Positions 17,128 to 26,208 of a DNA stretch of 64,000 nucleotides are shown one piece after another. Below the pieces are notes generated by a model, which worked only from the letters and a program-made list of their open reading frames with translations, did no database searches and was not told the origin of the DNA. This DNA is from Neobacillus sp. PS3-40 (GTDB lineage: Bacteria > Bacillota > Bacilli > Bacillales > Cytobacillaceae): positions 4,282,001 through 4,346,000 of the forward strand of contig NZ_CP133266.1 of the NCBI RefSeq assembly GCF_030915485.1, given 5' to 3'. Positions within the stretch are counted from its first letter, which is position 1. The number at the start of each line of letters is the position of its first letter. Both the position numbers and the translations under genes were made by a program.

Positions 17128-18009
17128 ATGTCAAACCGATTTGAGCGGTTTCACCCGCTAGTTTCATTTATGTTTTATGCTGGCTCTCTCTCACTTTTGA
17201 TCCTGATGCTTCACCCCATCTTTTTATTAATAGGGTTTGTAGTTATTTTGGCAATCAACTACCATGATGATCGCTTAAGTGGCTTAAGGCGCTGGGTCAT
17301 TTTTATTATGACAACAGGTTTATTGATCATTTTCTTTAATCCTCTATTTAATGAGAGAGGCCGCCATACATTATTTGAAATTGGACAGCACCGGTTTACG
17401 GTAGAAGCAGTTACCTACGGTGGAATGAGTGCATTTTCGATCATGGGTGTGATGGCACTATTTGTCTCATATAATGAAGTAATGACGCCGAATAAGCTCT
17501 TGTTTTTATTTTCAAAATTTATGCCACAGTTTGCGATCTTACTTATGCTAACGCTCCGATTTATTCCGTTGATGAGAAGGAGATTGGCAGAGATTTCAGC
17601 TATTCAAATGAGTAAGGGAATTTCAGTTCGAAACGGAAAGTGGAAATCAAGAGTAAAGGCGGGGATGCAATACGTTCAAGTATTGCTGACCTATTCGCTT
17701 GAAGAAGCCATTCAAACAGCTGATTCCATGAAAGCAAGGGGGTATGGGCGAGGAAAGCAGCGCTCATCCTATGAATATTTTCGATTTCAAAAAAAGGATG
17801 GTATAGCACTTCTATACTTGGTTGTGTTATTTGTCCTTATCCTGATCGGTCGGTTTTTGGGATACGGATTATTAAACGTATATCCACTGATGGAATCGTG
17901 GCGGTTTACTAGTATGGATACTGCTTGCCTTATCACCTATTTATTATTTTTGTGTTTTCCACTTTTGGTTGAAATGGGAGGGATGAACCGGTGGCGTATA
18001 TCGAATTGA
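17128..18009 (+). CDS. ECF transporter T component (EcfT/CbiQ-like)
   Basis: Transmembrane coupling protein of an energy-coupling-factor importer. About 293 residues, with hydrophobic segments at both ends and a central cytoplasmic region carrying the two coupling helices, visible as RFIPLMRRRLAEISAIQMSKGI and EAIQTADSMKARGYG (the A-R-G motif that contacts the ATPases). The start is ATG 17128, nine bases after GGAG at 17115; a TAATG overlap with the previous stop offers a second ATG at 17110. The 3' end overlaps the ATPase gene by 19 bases. Cobalamin specificity comes from operon context. Confidence 0.88.
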   Translation: MSNRFERFHPLVSFMFYAGSLSLLILMLHPIFLLIGFVVILAINYHDDRLSGLRRWVIFIMTTGLLIIFFNPLFNERGRHTLFEIGQHRFTVEAVTYGGMSAFSIMGVMALFVSYNEVMTPNKLLFLFSKFMPQFAILLMLTLRFIPLMRRRLAEISAIQMSKGISVRNGKWKSRVKAGMQYVQVLLTYSLEEAIQTADSMKARGYGRGKQRSSYEYFRFQKKDGIALLYLVVLFVLILIGRFLGYGLLNVYPLMESWRFTSMDTACLITYLLFLCFPLLVEMGGMNRWRISN

Positions 18010-19559
18010 ACAATATTTCATTTACCTATCCGGATGCATCACAGCCAGCCATTAGGAATCTTTCCCTTCAAATTGAAAAAGGTCAATTTGTTGTGCTTTT
18101 TGGTTCTTCAGGCTCCGGGAAAAGTACACTTTTACGATTATTGAAAAAAGAAATACAACCACATGGAAATCTCTCGGGTACTATTCATGTGAACGGACGA
18201 CCCTTGCAAGAGAAAAATGAGATTGGCTTTGTTTTTCAAGATCCAGAAAACCAGGTTGTGGCAGACGATGTTCTCCATGAGATTGTGTTTGGGCTGGAGA
18301 ACCTGGGGCTTTCCACTAACGAAATGCGTAGTCGGGTGGCTGAAATGGTCCACTTTTTTGGGGTTGAGTCTCTATTGCTTCGAAAAACGCATGAGCTTTC
18401 TGGAGGGAAAAAACAGCAAATCAATCTTGCTTCTGTCCTCCTTATGCAACCTGATATTTTATTGTTGGATGAACCAACTGCCCAATTAGATCCGGTCAGT
18501 TCCAGGGAACTATTAGACATGCTCATAAGACTAAACGATGAATTCGGGATGACGATTATCCTTGCCGAGCATCGTCTCGAGGAAGTTTTTACTGTTGCCG
18601 ATAAAATTATCATGATGGAAAAGGGGACAATTTTGATTGAAGGGGATCCTAGAGATGTCTTAGAAGAAGTCTGGAATTCTCCCAATAAAGCTTATGTACC
18701 AAGCATTCCCTCATTATTTTTTCAAAAGAATGGACAGGGGAGTGTTCCGTTAACGGTAAAGGAAGGGAAAAAGTGGATTCGTAATGGGATCAACTTGGAA
18801 AAAGAGAAAAAAACTCAGGTTTCCTTCGAAGAAGAATGTATGAAAGCTAAAAATATTTTTTTTCGCTATGAAAAGAAAAGTGATTTTATTCTGAACGAAC
18901 TAGATTTTTCCCTTCATAAAGGTGAATTTTATGCTCTCTTAGGCGGAAATGGATCAGGAAAATCGACCCTTCTAAAAATAGTCGGAGGCATGTTAAAACC
19001 TGAACAAGGCAAGATTCACTTTGAAAAAAAGGACTCGAAAAGGGATCAAACTATCGGTTACTTACCGCAAAATCCTAAGCTATTTTTTATCCAAGATACG
19101 GTAGGAAAAGAAATTCAAGATACGATTGAAAAATGGGGTGGTGAGGCTGAACAGCTTCTAGAGGATCTTGGAATTGCGCATTTAGTGAATTGCCATCCCT
19201 ATGACTTAAGCGGAGGGGAGTTGCAAAAGACTGCCCTTGCTTGTTTGCTTTTAAGAAAGCCGGAAATTTTATTGTTGGATGAGCCTACAAAAGGATTAGA
19301 TCCGATTTCAAAGGAAAATTTAGCGAAGATACTTAACAGACTTAATGCAGATGGAGTGACTATTTTAATGTCGACTCATGACATTGAATTTGCTGCACAA
19401 TATGCGTCAAAATGTGGGATGATGTTTCAAGGAAAGATTACTTCAGAGGATCACCCGGAAAACTTCTTTAAAGGTAATTTCTTCTACACCACAATGACTC
19501 AAAGACTTTTCCGTCATGTGGACATGGTAGAAGAGGCGGTCCAACCATGCGAGTCATAA
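17991..19559 (+). CDS. ECF transporter ATPase, two ABC domains fused
   Basis: Single 522-residue chain with both nucleotide-binding domains of an ECF importer. Domain 1 (about 1-225): Walker A GSSGSGKST, Q-loop FQDPENQ, signature LSGGKKQQ, Walker B ILLLDEPTAQLDP, switch His in AEHRLEE. Domain 2 (about 285-500): GGNGSGKST, LPQNPK, LSGGELQK, ILLLDEPTKGLDP, STHDIEFA. All catalytic residues are intact. GTG start at 17991 after GGGAGGGA. EcfA1 and EcfA2 are often separate genes; the fusion suggests a dedicated rather than shared module. Confidence 0.9.
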   Translation: MAYIELNNISFTYPDASQPAIRNLSLQIEKGQFVVLFGSSGSGKSTLLRLLKKEIQPHGNLSGTIHVNGRPLQEKNEIGFVFQDPENQVVADDVLHEIVFGLENLGLSTNEMRSRVAEMVHFFGVESLLLRKTHELSGGKKQQINLASVLLMQPDILLLDEPTAQLDPVSSRELLDMLIRLNDEFGMTIILAEHRLEEVFTVADKIIMMEKGTILIEGDPRDVLEEVWNSPNKAYVPSIPSLFFQKNGQGSVPLTVKEGKKWIRNGINLEKEKKTQVSFEEECMKAKNIFFRYEKKSDFILNELDFSLHKGEFYALLGGNGSGKSTLLKIVGGMLKPEQGKIHFEKKDSKRDQTIGYLPQNPKLFFIQDTVGKEIQDTIEKWGGEAEQLLEDLGIAHLVNCHPYDLSGGELQKTALACLLLRKPEILLLDEPTKGLDPISKENLAKILNRLNADGVTILMSTHDIEFAAQYASKCGMMFQGKITSEDHPENFFKGNFFYTTMTQRLFRHVDMVEEAVQPCES

Positions 19560-20230
19560 AGGTTGTATTCCTCTTCCTGCTAATCATTGGTGTATTAGTA
19601 TTATCCTTCTTGCGCCCAGACGACTATCTGTGGCTTAGTTTCATTCTTGCCCTTTTTTCGATTGTATTCTTACTGATTCGCTTTGAGCGGAGAAAAATGG
19701 AAGCAAGGGAATTGGTCTTGCTTGCTATTTTAGCATCCATTGCTGCTGTGGGGAGAATTCCGTTTGCAAGTATTCCCAGTGTCCAACCAACCACTTTTGT
19801 GATTATGATGTCTGGTTATGTTTTCGGTGCAGAAAGTGGTTTTATTATTGGATCTGTTGCTGCCCTTGCTTCAAATATGATTCTTGGGCAAGGACCATGG
19901 ACACTTTGGCAAATGGTTGCTTGGGGATTGGTTGGCTATTCAGCTGGATTGATGCAGAAAACCAAACTAATGAATACAACATGGGGAAGAATTATTTTTG
20001 GCATCATCTGGGGCTTTTTATTTGGGTGGATCATGAATATTTGGGGCCTATTTGCCTTTACTCAAGGTGGAAATGCTGTCAATATGAAATCATTGCTAAC
20101 TTACTTTGCAGGAAGCGCCCTATTTGATAGTATGCACGCACTCTCAAATGTTTTCTTTTTGATTGTATTTGGGAATAATTGGTTAAAAATCTTAACCCGT
20201 TTTAAGCGGAAATATGGTTTACTTGAATAA
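19547..20230 (+). CDS. ECF transporter substrate-binding (S) component, probable cobalamin
   Basis: 227-residue membrane protein. Two N-terminal hydrophobic helices (1-47) precede a six-helix S-component core beginning ELVLLAILASIAAVGRIPFASIPSVQP, the region that contacts the T component, then PTTFVIMMSGYVFGAESGFIIGSVAALASNMILGQGPWTLWQM, typical of the CbrT-like group. It overlaps the ATPase gene by 13 bases. With the B12 riboswitch and two DUF4430 proteins in the operon, cobalamin is the likely substrate; other cobalt-containing corrinoids are possible. Confidence 0.85.
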   Translation: MRVIKVVFLFLLIIGVLVLSFLRPDDYLWLSFILALFSIVFLLIRFERRKMEARELVLLAILASIAAVGRIPFASIPSVQPTTFVIMMSGYVFGAESGFIIGSVAALASNMILGQGPWTLWQMVAWGLVGYSAGLMQKTKLMNTTWGRIIFGIIWGFLFGWIMNIWGLFAFTQGGNAVNMKSLLTYFAGSALFDSMHALSNVFFLIVFGNNWLKILTRFKRKYGLLE

Positions 20231-20247
20231 ATGAATATCTAATATTA

Positions 20248-20278
20248 ACTCCTACGCGTTTTAGGTAGGAGTTTTGTT
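20248..20278 (+). terminator. Terminator of the B12 operon
   Basis: ACTCCTAC (20248-20255) pairs with GTAGGAGT (20265-20272), followed by TTTGTTG and then a further T-run. Confidence 0.8.
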
Positions 20279-20320
20279 GTATTTTTTTGAATAAAAGGAC
20301 GTAAAAAAATTAATTCCCAT

Positions 20321-20845
20321 CTATTTAAATACATCAATTGGTATATTAAACCAATTAAATAAAAAGACAATCCATATAATTGATACAGTCCACGCATAAG
20401 GAGGATTTTTAAAGTGAATTCTCAGAATCACAAACATAGCGATATTGAATAAAATAGACCAGCCCATGTTCCAGCCATGATAGTGGTTTATTAAATTGAG
20501 ATAGTTTAAATTAATAAATTCTTTTGCGCTAAAAAGGAAAACCCAAATAGCAACCCAGATAATTTGCTTCCACCAAACACGAGGATAATGGCCAAGATAA
20601 ATAAGAATGGTTACAGGGTATATAATGGTCATTACCATAAGATCAATGGCAAAATGACCAATTAATATTTTTTGTCCAAAAAATACTTCTTGGAAGGCCC
20701 ACATCCGATGGTTATGGAGTAAAGCATTTTTTAAAAGATCACCACCGATTAAAAATAAAATTGTCGGATAGTAGTCCCGCCAATTTTTCCAGTCCCCCCA
20801 TTTTATACCTGCTAACAAAAATAAAAAACAATAGATAAAATGCAT
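20321..20845 (-). CDS. CBO0543-like integral membrane protein
   Basis: 174 residues with about five hydrophobic segments and many Trp, Tyr and His residues (GIKWGDWKNWRDYYPT, NHRMWAFQEVFFG, INHYHGWNMGWSILFN). This resembles the CBO0543-type membrane proteins of spore formers, whose function is unknown. I start at ATG 20845 because AGAGGG sits five bases upstream. Two more proteins of the same general type are encoded at 61261 and 61830, with only distant similarity. Confidence 0.6.
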   Translation of the reverse strand: MHFIYCFLFLLAGIKWGDWKNWRDYYPTILFLIGGDLLKNALLHNHRMWAFQEVFFGQKILIGHFAIDLMVMTIIYPVTILIYLGHYPRVWWKQIIWVAIWVFLFSAKEFINLNYLNLINHYHGWNMGWSILFNIAMFVILRIHFKNPPYAWTVSIIWIVFLFNWFNIPIDVFK

Positions 20846-21009
20846 TTTATCCCTCTTTATCATTTAACAATAGTGGCCAGAATATCGTTAATTATTTTGG
20901 TGAAGGCAAGGAAAAAAGTTTCATTCATTCTTTTCGCGAATGGAATAATGATTACTAGTTTTCATAACATATTTTTCCTTATTGTTCACTAATTGCAAAT
21001 AAAAATACA

Positions 21010-21047
21010 AAAAATAGCAATAAAGAAGCACTCCATAAATGGAGTGC
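21010..21047 (-). terminator. Terminator of the PBP gene (minus strand)
   Basis: GCACTCC (21028-21034) pairs with GGAGTGC (21041-21047); reading on the minus strand it is followed by TTCTTTATTGCTATTTTTT. The stem overlaps the stop codon. Confidence 0.7.
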
Positions 21048-22432
21048 TACTGTTTGAAGCCTTGTAGCTTTTCAACTAGTAAATGAACAGCTCTACCTAA
21101 ATTATTTATCGCCTGACTAAAGCCCTTTTTCCAGGCAGGGGCCTGTTCCTTAATTGTTGCGCCAATTTTTTTGGCGTTATCATTTAATTCTTTACTAATT
21201 TTCTCAGCTTGTTCTTTAATATCTTTCCTTGTTTTGCCCTTTCCGGCAAGTTGTGTATTAATAGACTCCACATCAAAATCCTTATGGGATACAAACTTTG
21301 TTGATGTTTTCATGATCTCGCCAAAAATCGGAACAACATTTGATGAACTGTTACTTGGGAGATAATGCTCACGGTCTGTATGGTCATACCCAATCCAGAT
21401 CGCCCCAACAAGGTCTGAAGTATAACCAACCATCCATTGATCTTTCGTACCATTAAGATCTGAATAGGGTAGCTGGGTCGATCCAGTTTTACCAGCCATT
21501 TGAACACCAGTGATTTTGGCCCGTTTCCCTGTTCCAGATTCTACAACGTTCAAGAGCATTGAAGTCATATCGTCTGCAACAGACTTAGATGTTACCTTCG
21601 TTGTTTTTTGCTTGTGTTCTGCAATAATTTTCCCAGTTGGCCCAACTACTTTTGTAATAAGGTGACTGTCATTACGCTTTCCTCCATTCGGAAAAGCAGA
21701 AAATGCATCGGCCATTTCAAGTGGGGAAACACCTTTATTCATTCCACCAAGGGCAAGTGCTAAATTCTCATCCGCTTTTTCAATTGGAATACCAAACCGC
21801 TTTACTGAATCTATGCCCTTATTTAACCCGACTTTATTTAAAAGCCATACGGCAGGAATATTTAATGATTCTTCCAATGCCTTATACATTGGTACAGTTC
21901 CTTCATATGATCTAGAATAATTTTCCGGTTTGTAGTTTCCAAATGAGATAGGTTTATCGACGAGTTCAGTAGAATAATCATATCCTTCCTCAAGTGCAGG
22001 TGTGTAAACGGCCAGTGGCTTCATGGTTGAACCAGGCTGTGCCATTAGTTGTGTTGCTCGGTTAAAGCCTCGGAAGACATGTTCCCCTCTGCCACCAACA
22101 AGGGCTCGAACTCCGCCTGTTTTAGGGTCCATCAAAACGGAACCACTTTGGACAAGTGTACCGTCACTGCCATTTGGGAAAAGATAATTGCGATTATAAA
22201 CCTTTTCAAGACCTGCCTGGATGTTTTGATCCAATTCAGTATATATCCGGTACCCTCTTGTTAAAATTTCATCCTGAGTCAACCCATATTTTGAAATGGC
22301 CTCATTTAAAACCGCATCAACATAGTAGGGATATTTCCGATCAACATAACTACCACCGCCATTATGAAGATGGATTTTTTCGTGCTTTGCTTCTTTATAT
22401 TGCACATTTGTGATCATGCCAAGTTCTTTCAT
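21047..22432 (-). pseudogene. Class A penicillin-binding protein, C-terminal transpeptidase part (split by nonsense codon)
   Basis: Downstream half of a PbpF/PbpG-type bifunctional peptidoglycan synthase, 461 residues from the first ATG after the stop. The transpeptidase motifs are intact: the SxxK active-site serine in QPGSTMKPLA, SLN in LEESLNIPAVW, and KTG in MAGKTGST. It lies in the same frame as the upstream half: the junction reads GTT GTT TAA GCT AAA ATG, so one codon (22439-22441) is TAA where homologues continue the chain. The ATG at 22432 has no visible ribosome binding site, so separate translation is doubtful unless by reinitiation or readthrough. Confidence 0.8.
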
Positions 22433-22438
22433 TTTAGC

Positions 22439-23149
22439 TTAAACAACATTTCTGCGCTTCATAGCTAAATCATAATTATGATACGGATCAAGATAATTCG
22501 GAGCATGCAAGAGACCTGCTAGCATCGCAGCTTCACTAATCGAAAGATGCCGAATGTTCTTATCAAAATATTTTTTTGAGGCATTGCCAATTCCCCATGC
22601 CCCAGCTCCAAAATAAACCTGATTAACATACATTTGGAGGATTTCATCTTTTGAATAAACTTTTTCCATTTTAACGGCCAAAAACAACTCTTCCGCTTTG
22701 CGCTGATAGGTTTGTTCTGGAGAGAGCAAAGCATTTTTTGCCAATTGCTGTGTGAGAGTGCTTCCGCCACCCGTGATCCTACCAGCTAGTAAATTATGAA
22801 AAAATACTCGTGCAATCCCTTTAACATCAAAGCCGCCATGCTGATAGAAGCGTTCATCCTCAATTGCTACAACAGCATTTGGGACGTACTTTGGCACATC
22901 TTTAATAGAAATACCAGTCGTCCGGTTTGTCGCAACATTGCTGGCAATATCACCATCTTTATCGTAAATTACGGTCGGTTGGCTTAAGCCCTTTTTAAGA
23001 GATTGAACATTTGCACGGCTCGCAAGCCAGGCAAAATAAACAATCGTTAGTAAAAAAACGACAAGAACTATTAATAAGAGTATTTGTGTTAAATGTCTGT
23101 TTTTCCAAAAACGTTTGACCATATCCCAATATGGAGTAAATCGTCCCAT
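22439..23149 (-). pseudogene. Class A penicillin-binding protein, N-terminal glycosyltransferase part (ends at premature stop)
   Basis: Upstream half of the same PBP. One N-terminal membrane helix (ILLLIVLVVFLLTIVYFAWL) precedes a GT51 peptidoglycan glycosyltransferase domain with its catalytic motifs: VVAIEDERFYQHGG (catalytic Glu), GGGSTLTQQLAKN, KAEELFLAVKMEK, EILQMYVNQVYFG and AAMLAGLLHAPNYLDP. It ends at TAA 22441-22439, directly after MKRRNVV. I start at ATG 23149, seven bases after AAGGAG. The product could still be a membrane-bound glycosyltransferase lacking the transpeptidase. Together the halves equal about 695 residues, the family's usual length. Confidence 0.8.
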
Positions 23150-23405
23150 GTCTATCTCCTTACTTTCAACAAATAATTGCAACATTATTCATTATAATTT
23201 TTTTTTGAAAAAAAAACCAACAAAGTGTAGTGGTACCGTTCAATCGGGCTCCGCAGAAAATATAGAAAATTTGCCGAGAATAAGGATAAAGAAGTTGTAG
23301 GTTATCATTTTTGCGGGCATTAATGTATGATGAACCTAATTAAGCTTTTTTCCTTTTACTTTACTAATTCATAACTAAGATATATTATTATTTTAATAAA
23401 ATAAA

Positions 23406-23502
23406 ACTACTAGGGGTGCCTGCTTGCTGGGCTGAGAGAAAAGTGAAACCGCTTTTTAACCCTCTGGACCTGATCTGGATGATACCAGCGTAGGAAAGTA
23501 GT
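23406..23502 (+). ncRNA. TPP riboswitch 1
   Basis: The THI element core is complete: AGGGGTGCC, GGGCTGAGAG, AACCCTCTGGACCTGATCTG, GATACCAGCGTAGG. The basal stem is AACTACT (23406) with AGTAGT (23497-23502). An identical ACTACT at 23521 could pair with the same AGTAGT, a visible switch. Terminator at 23532. Controls thiM-thiD-thiE. Confidence 0.96.
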
Positions 23503-23531
23503 GGGAAAAATATTTTTTCAACTACTCATGC

Positions 23532-23568
23532 AGTCAGGTCCTTAGTGGACCTGGCTTTTTATTTTTTT
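23532..23568 (+). terminator. Expression-platform terminator of TPP riboswitch 1
   Basis: AGTCAGGTCC (23532-23541) pairs with GGACCTGGCT (23547-23556), followed by TTTTATTTTTTT. Confidence 0.85.
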
Positions 23569-23665
23569 GCTAATCAGAATTTATATCGATAGATTCTGCT
23601 AGCGAATAAGGGCAACTACGCCTAATCATCGCCCTTAGGGGCTTGCCAATCGGCTAGTTTTCTTT
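23569..23665 (+). repeat. Dispersed three-hairpin repeat, copy B1
   Basis: Starts at the last bases of the riboswitch terminator and lies in the thiM leader. Hairpin 1 has a G in the 3' arm (ATAGATTCTG) opposite T, a wobble in RNA. Immediately followed by copy B2 in the same orientation. Confidence 0.75.
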
Positions 23666-23765
23666 AGCTAATCAGAATTTATATCCATAAATTCTGCTAG
23701 CGCATAAGGGCAACTAAGCCTCTGTCATCGCCCTTAGGGGCTTGCCAATCGGCTAGTTTTCTTTA
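23666..23765 (+). repeat. Dispersed three-hairpin repeat, copy B2
   Basis: Direct tandem of copy B1 with only a few substitutions. It ends about 30 bases before the thiM start codon, so both copies are transcribed in the leader of the thi operon when the riboswitch is open. Confidence 0.75.
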
Positions 23766-23796
23766 TGGAAGTATATAAATAAATGGAGGTATTTTA

Positions 23797-24606
23797 ATGG
23801 AAAATACAATGGTGTATAAATTATTGCAGAAGGTTAAGAACGATAATCCGCTCGTTCATAATATTACAAATGTTGTTGTGACCAATTTTACTGCTAACGG
23901 GCTTCTAGCGCTTGGAGCATCACCAGTAATGGCTTATGCTGCCGAAGAAGTTGCAGATATGGCTAAAATAGCAGGGGCCCTTGTTTTAAATATTGGTACT
24001 TTAAACCGTGATGTAGTTGAGTCATGTCTGATAGCAGGAAAATCTGCAAATGCAAATAATGTACCTGTTATTTTTGATCCAGTTGGTGCTGGGGCAACAT
24101 CATACCGCACCGAATCAGCAAAGAAAATTCTTGAAGAAGTAAATATATCTGTTATCCGTGGAAATGCAGCGGAAATTGCTAATGTTGCCGGGTACCAAGC
24201 TACTATCAAAGGTGTTGATGCAGGTGAGACACAAGTGAATACGGTTGAACTTGCGATTTTAACAGCGAAAAAATTAAATACGATTGTTGTAATAACAGGT
24301 AAAGAAGATGTGATTTCTGATGGAAACCGTACATTTGTTGTTCGTAACGGACACCCAGCCCTTACAAAAGTTACGGGAACAGGTTGTTTACTAACTTCTG
24401 TGATTGGCGCTTTTGCAGCTGTTGAAAAGGACTTGATTTTGGCCTCAGTTGCTGCACTAACATTTTACGGGGTTGCTGCAGAGTTTGCAGCCAAAAAAAT
24501 AGGGGATCAAGGTCCGGGTAGTTTCCAAATAGAGTTTCTAAACCAGCTTTCAAAGGTAACTGAAGCCGAATTAAACCAACATGGAAATTTTGAAAAAGTG
24601 GAGTAG
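23797..24606 (+). CDS. thiM: Hydroxyethylthiazole kinase
   Basis: Phosphorylates 4-methyl-5-(2-hydroxyethyl)thiazole for thiamine salvage. 269 residues, normal length, with the family signatures [42 protein letters not shown], and the anion-hole motif [15 protein letters not shown] carrying the catalytic Cys region. ATG 23797 follows TGGAGGT. First gene behind TPP riboswitch 1; its TAG stop is within ten bases of the thiD start. Confidence 0.95.
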   Translation: MENTMVYKLLQKVKNDNPLVHNITNVVVTNFTANGLLALGASPVMAYAAEEVADMAKIAGALVLNIGTLNRDVVESCLIAGKSANANNVPVIFDPVGAGATSYRTESAKKILEEVNISVIRGNAAEIANVAGYQATIKGVDAGETQVNTVELAILTAKKLNTIVVITGKEDVISDGNRTFVVRNGHPALTKVTGTGCLLTSVIGAFAAVEKDLILASVAALTFYGVAAEFAAKKIGDQGPGSFQIEFLNQLSKVTEAELNQHGNFEKVE

Positions 24607-24614
24607 TGAGAGAT

Positions 24615-25424
24615 ATGAGCATAGCTAAAGCATTAACCATCGCAGGATCTGATAGTGGTGGCGGTGCGGGCATTCAAGCAGACTTAAAGACCTTCCAAGA
24701 GTTAGGGGTCTTTGGCATGTCGGCAATCACAGCTGTTACCGCCCAAAATACACTTGGTGTCCAGGCAGTATTTCCAATGACCGCTGAGGCTGTTGTCAGC
24801 CAAATAGAGTCAATTGGAGATGATATCGGGGTGGATGCATTGAAAACTGGGATGCTTTTTAATGCAGAAATCATCGAGGCTGTTTCGGAAAAAATAAACA
24901 AATATAAGTGGAAAAAAGTTGTTGTCGATCCGGTTATGATCGCCAAAGGTGGCGCGTCCTTGCTCCAAACAGAAGCAATATTCGCCTTAAAAAAATTCCT
25001 GTTACCAATTTCGATGATCATCACGCCAAACATTCCAGAAGCGGAAGTGTTAACCGGAATGGTAATCAGGACATTAGATGATAAAAAGGAAGCTGCAATG
25101 CGACTGCTTGACTTAGGTGTTCAAAATGTTGTAATAAAAGGCGGACATGATGAGAATTCCGATGAAGCTGTTGATGTTTTATATGATGGAAAGGAATTTA
25201 CTTATTTTACAAGTAACCGAATTCCTACTAAAAATACGCATGGCACTGGCTGTACATTTTCGGCTGCACTTACAGCAGAAATAGCAAAAGGTGTAAGTCT
25301 TAATGAAGCGGTGTCGACAGCGAAAAACTTTATTCAGGCAGCAATTGAAGATGATTTAAAACTTGGTGGCGGGCATGGGCCAACAAACCACTGGGCTTAT
25401 AATCGAAAAAGGGGTCGTTACTAA
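24615..25424 (+). CDS. thiD: Hydroxymethylpyrimidine/phosphomethylpyrimidine kinase
   Basis: Phosphorylates HMP and HMP-phosphate to HMP-diphosphate. About 269 residues with the ribokinase-like signatures ALTIAGSDSGGGAGIQADLKTFQ at the N-terminus, VVDPVMIAKGG, ITPNIPEAEVL, and the anion-hole NTHGTGCTFSAALTAEIA near the C-terminus. I start at ATG 24615; an in-frame GTG at 24606 overlaps the thiM stop codon and is also possible. Second gene of the thi operon. Confidence 0.95.
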   Translation: MSIAKALTIAGSDSGGGAGIQADLKTFQELGVFGMSAITAVTAQNTLGVQAVFPMTAEAVVSQIESIGDDIGVDALKTGMLFNAEIIEAVSEKINKYKWKKVVVDPVMIAKGGASLLQTEAIFALKKFLLPISMIITPNIPEAEVLTGMVIRTLDDKKEAAMRLLDLGVQNVVIKGGHDENSDEAVDVLYDGKEFTYFTSNRIPTKNTHGTGCTFSAALTAEIAKGVSLNEAVSTAKNFIQAAIEDDLKLGGGHGPTNHWAYNRKRGRY

Positions 25425-26075
25425 GTGGCAAGAATGGATGCTGAAATGTTAAGAGCGGCATTAAAGGTTTATTTTATTTTTGGAAGTACAAACTGTTTAA
25501 AAAATCCTGTCGATGTTTTAGAAGAAGCCATTGCTGGTGGGATCACTATTTTTCAATTCCGTGAAAAAGGAAAAGGTGCTTTAGAAGGCGCAAAAAAAGT
25601 AGAATTGGCAAAAGAATTACAAAAAATATGCCGTGAAAAAGGAATTCCATTTATCGTGAATGATGATATTGAACTTGCGGTAGAAATCGATGCTGACGGG
25701 GTGCATATTGGTCAAGATGATGAACCAGTTGAGAATGTTCGGAAACGACTTGGTAATAAAATTCTTGGAGTTTCCACACATTCTGTTGAAGAAGCAAAGG
25801 CAGCGATAGCCTGTGGTGCAGATTATTTAGGATTGGGTCCTGTTTTTCCCACTTCCACAAAAGAGGATGCAAAAGCAGTGCAAGGAACATCGTTGATTCA
25901 GGATTTACGGGCAAAAGGGTTTGACATTCCGGTTGTGGGAATTGGTGGAATTACCGTTAACAATGCTCATTCCGTCATGAAAGCAGGGGCGGATGGGGTA
26001 GCAGTGATCACAGCGATCAGCCATGCAGAGAAAATCACCGAAACAACCAAGTCATTAAGAAATAATGTATTATAA
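25425..26075 (+). CDS. thiE: Thiamine-phosphate synthase
   Basis: Joins HMP-diphosphate and thiazole phosphate to thiamine monophosphate. 216 residues with TIM-barrel signatures FQFREKGKGA, FIVNDDIELAVEIDADGVHIGQDD, GVSTHSVEEA, YLGLGPVFPTSTKEDA and VVGIGGITVNNA. The GTG start lies one base after the thiD stop, implying coupling. Together thiM-thiD-thiE can make thiamine phosphate from salvaged thiazole and pyrimidine; no de novo thiazole genes are in this window. Confidence 0.95.
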   Translation: MARMDAEMLRAALKVYFIFGSTNCLKNPVDVLEEAIAGGITIFQFREKGKGALEGAKKVELAKELQKICREKGIPFIVNDDIELAVEIDADGVHIGQDDEPVENVRKRLGNKILGVSTHSVEEAKAAIACGADYLGLGPVFPTSTKEDAKAVQGTSLIQDLRAKGFDIPVVGIGGITVNNAHSVMKAGADGVAVITAISHAEKITETTKSLRNNVL

Positions 26076-26166
26076 GCCGATTGGGGAGCCCCTAAGGGCG
26101 ATGATTAGGCGTAGTTGCACTTATACGCTAGCAGAATTTATGGATATAAATTCTGATTAGCTAAAG
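26076..26166 (-). repeat. Dispersed three-hairpin repeat, copy C (inverted)
   Basis: Begins at the base after the thiE stop codon, in opposite orientation to copies B1 and B2, so the thiMDE genes are bracketed by inverted copies. The third hairpin is cut short at thiE. Confidence 0.75.
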
Positions 26167-26168
26167 AT

Positions 26169-26208
26169 AAGCCATCCTGGAAATGTGACAGGTTGGCTTT
26201 TTTTTACC
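26169..26208 (+). terminator. Terminator of the thiMDE operon
   Basis: AAGCCATCCTG (26169-26179) pairs with CAGGTTGGCTT (26189-26199) with one mismatch, followed by nine T. Confidence 0.8.
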
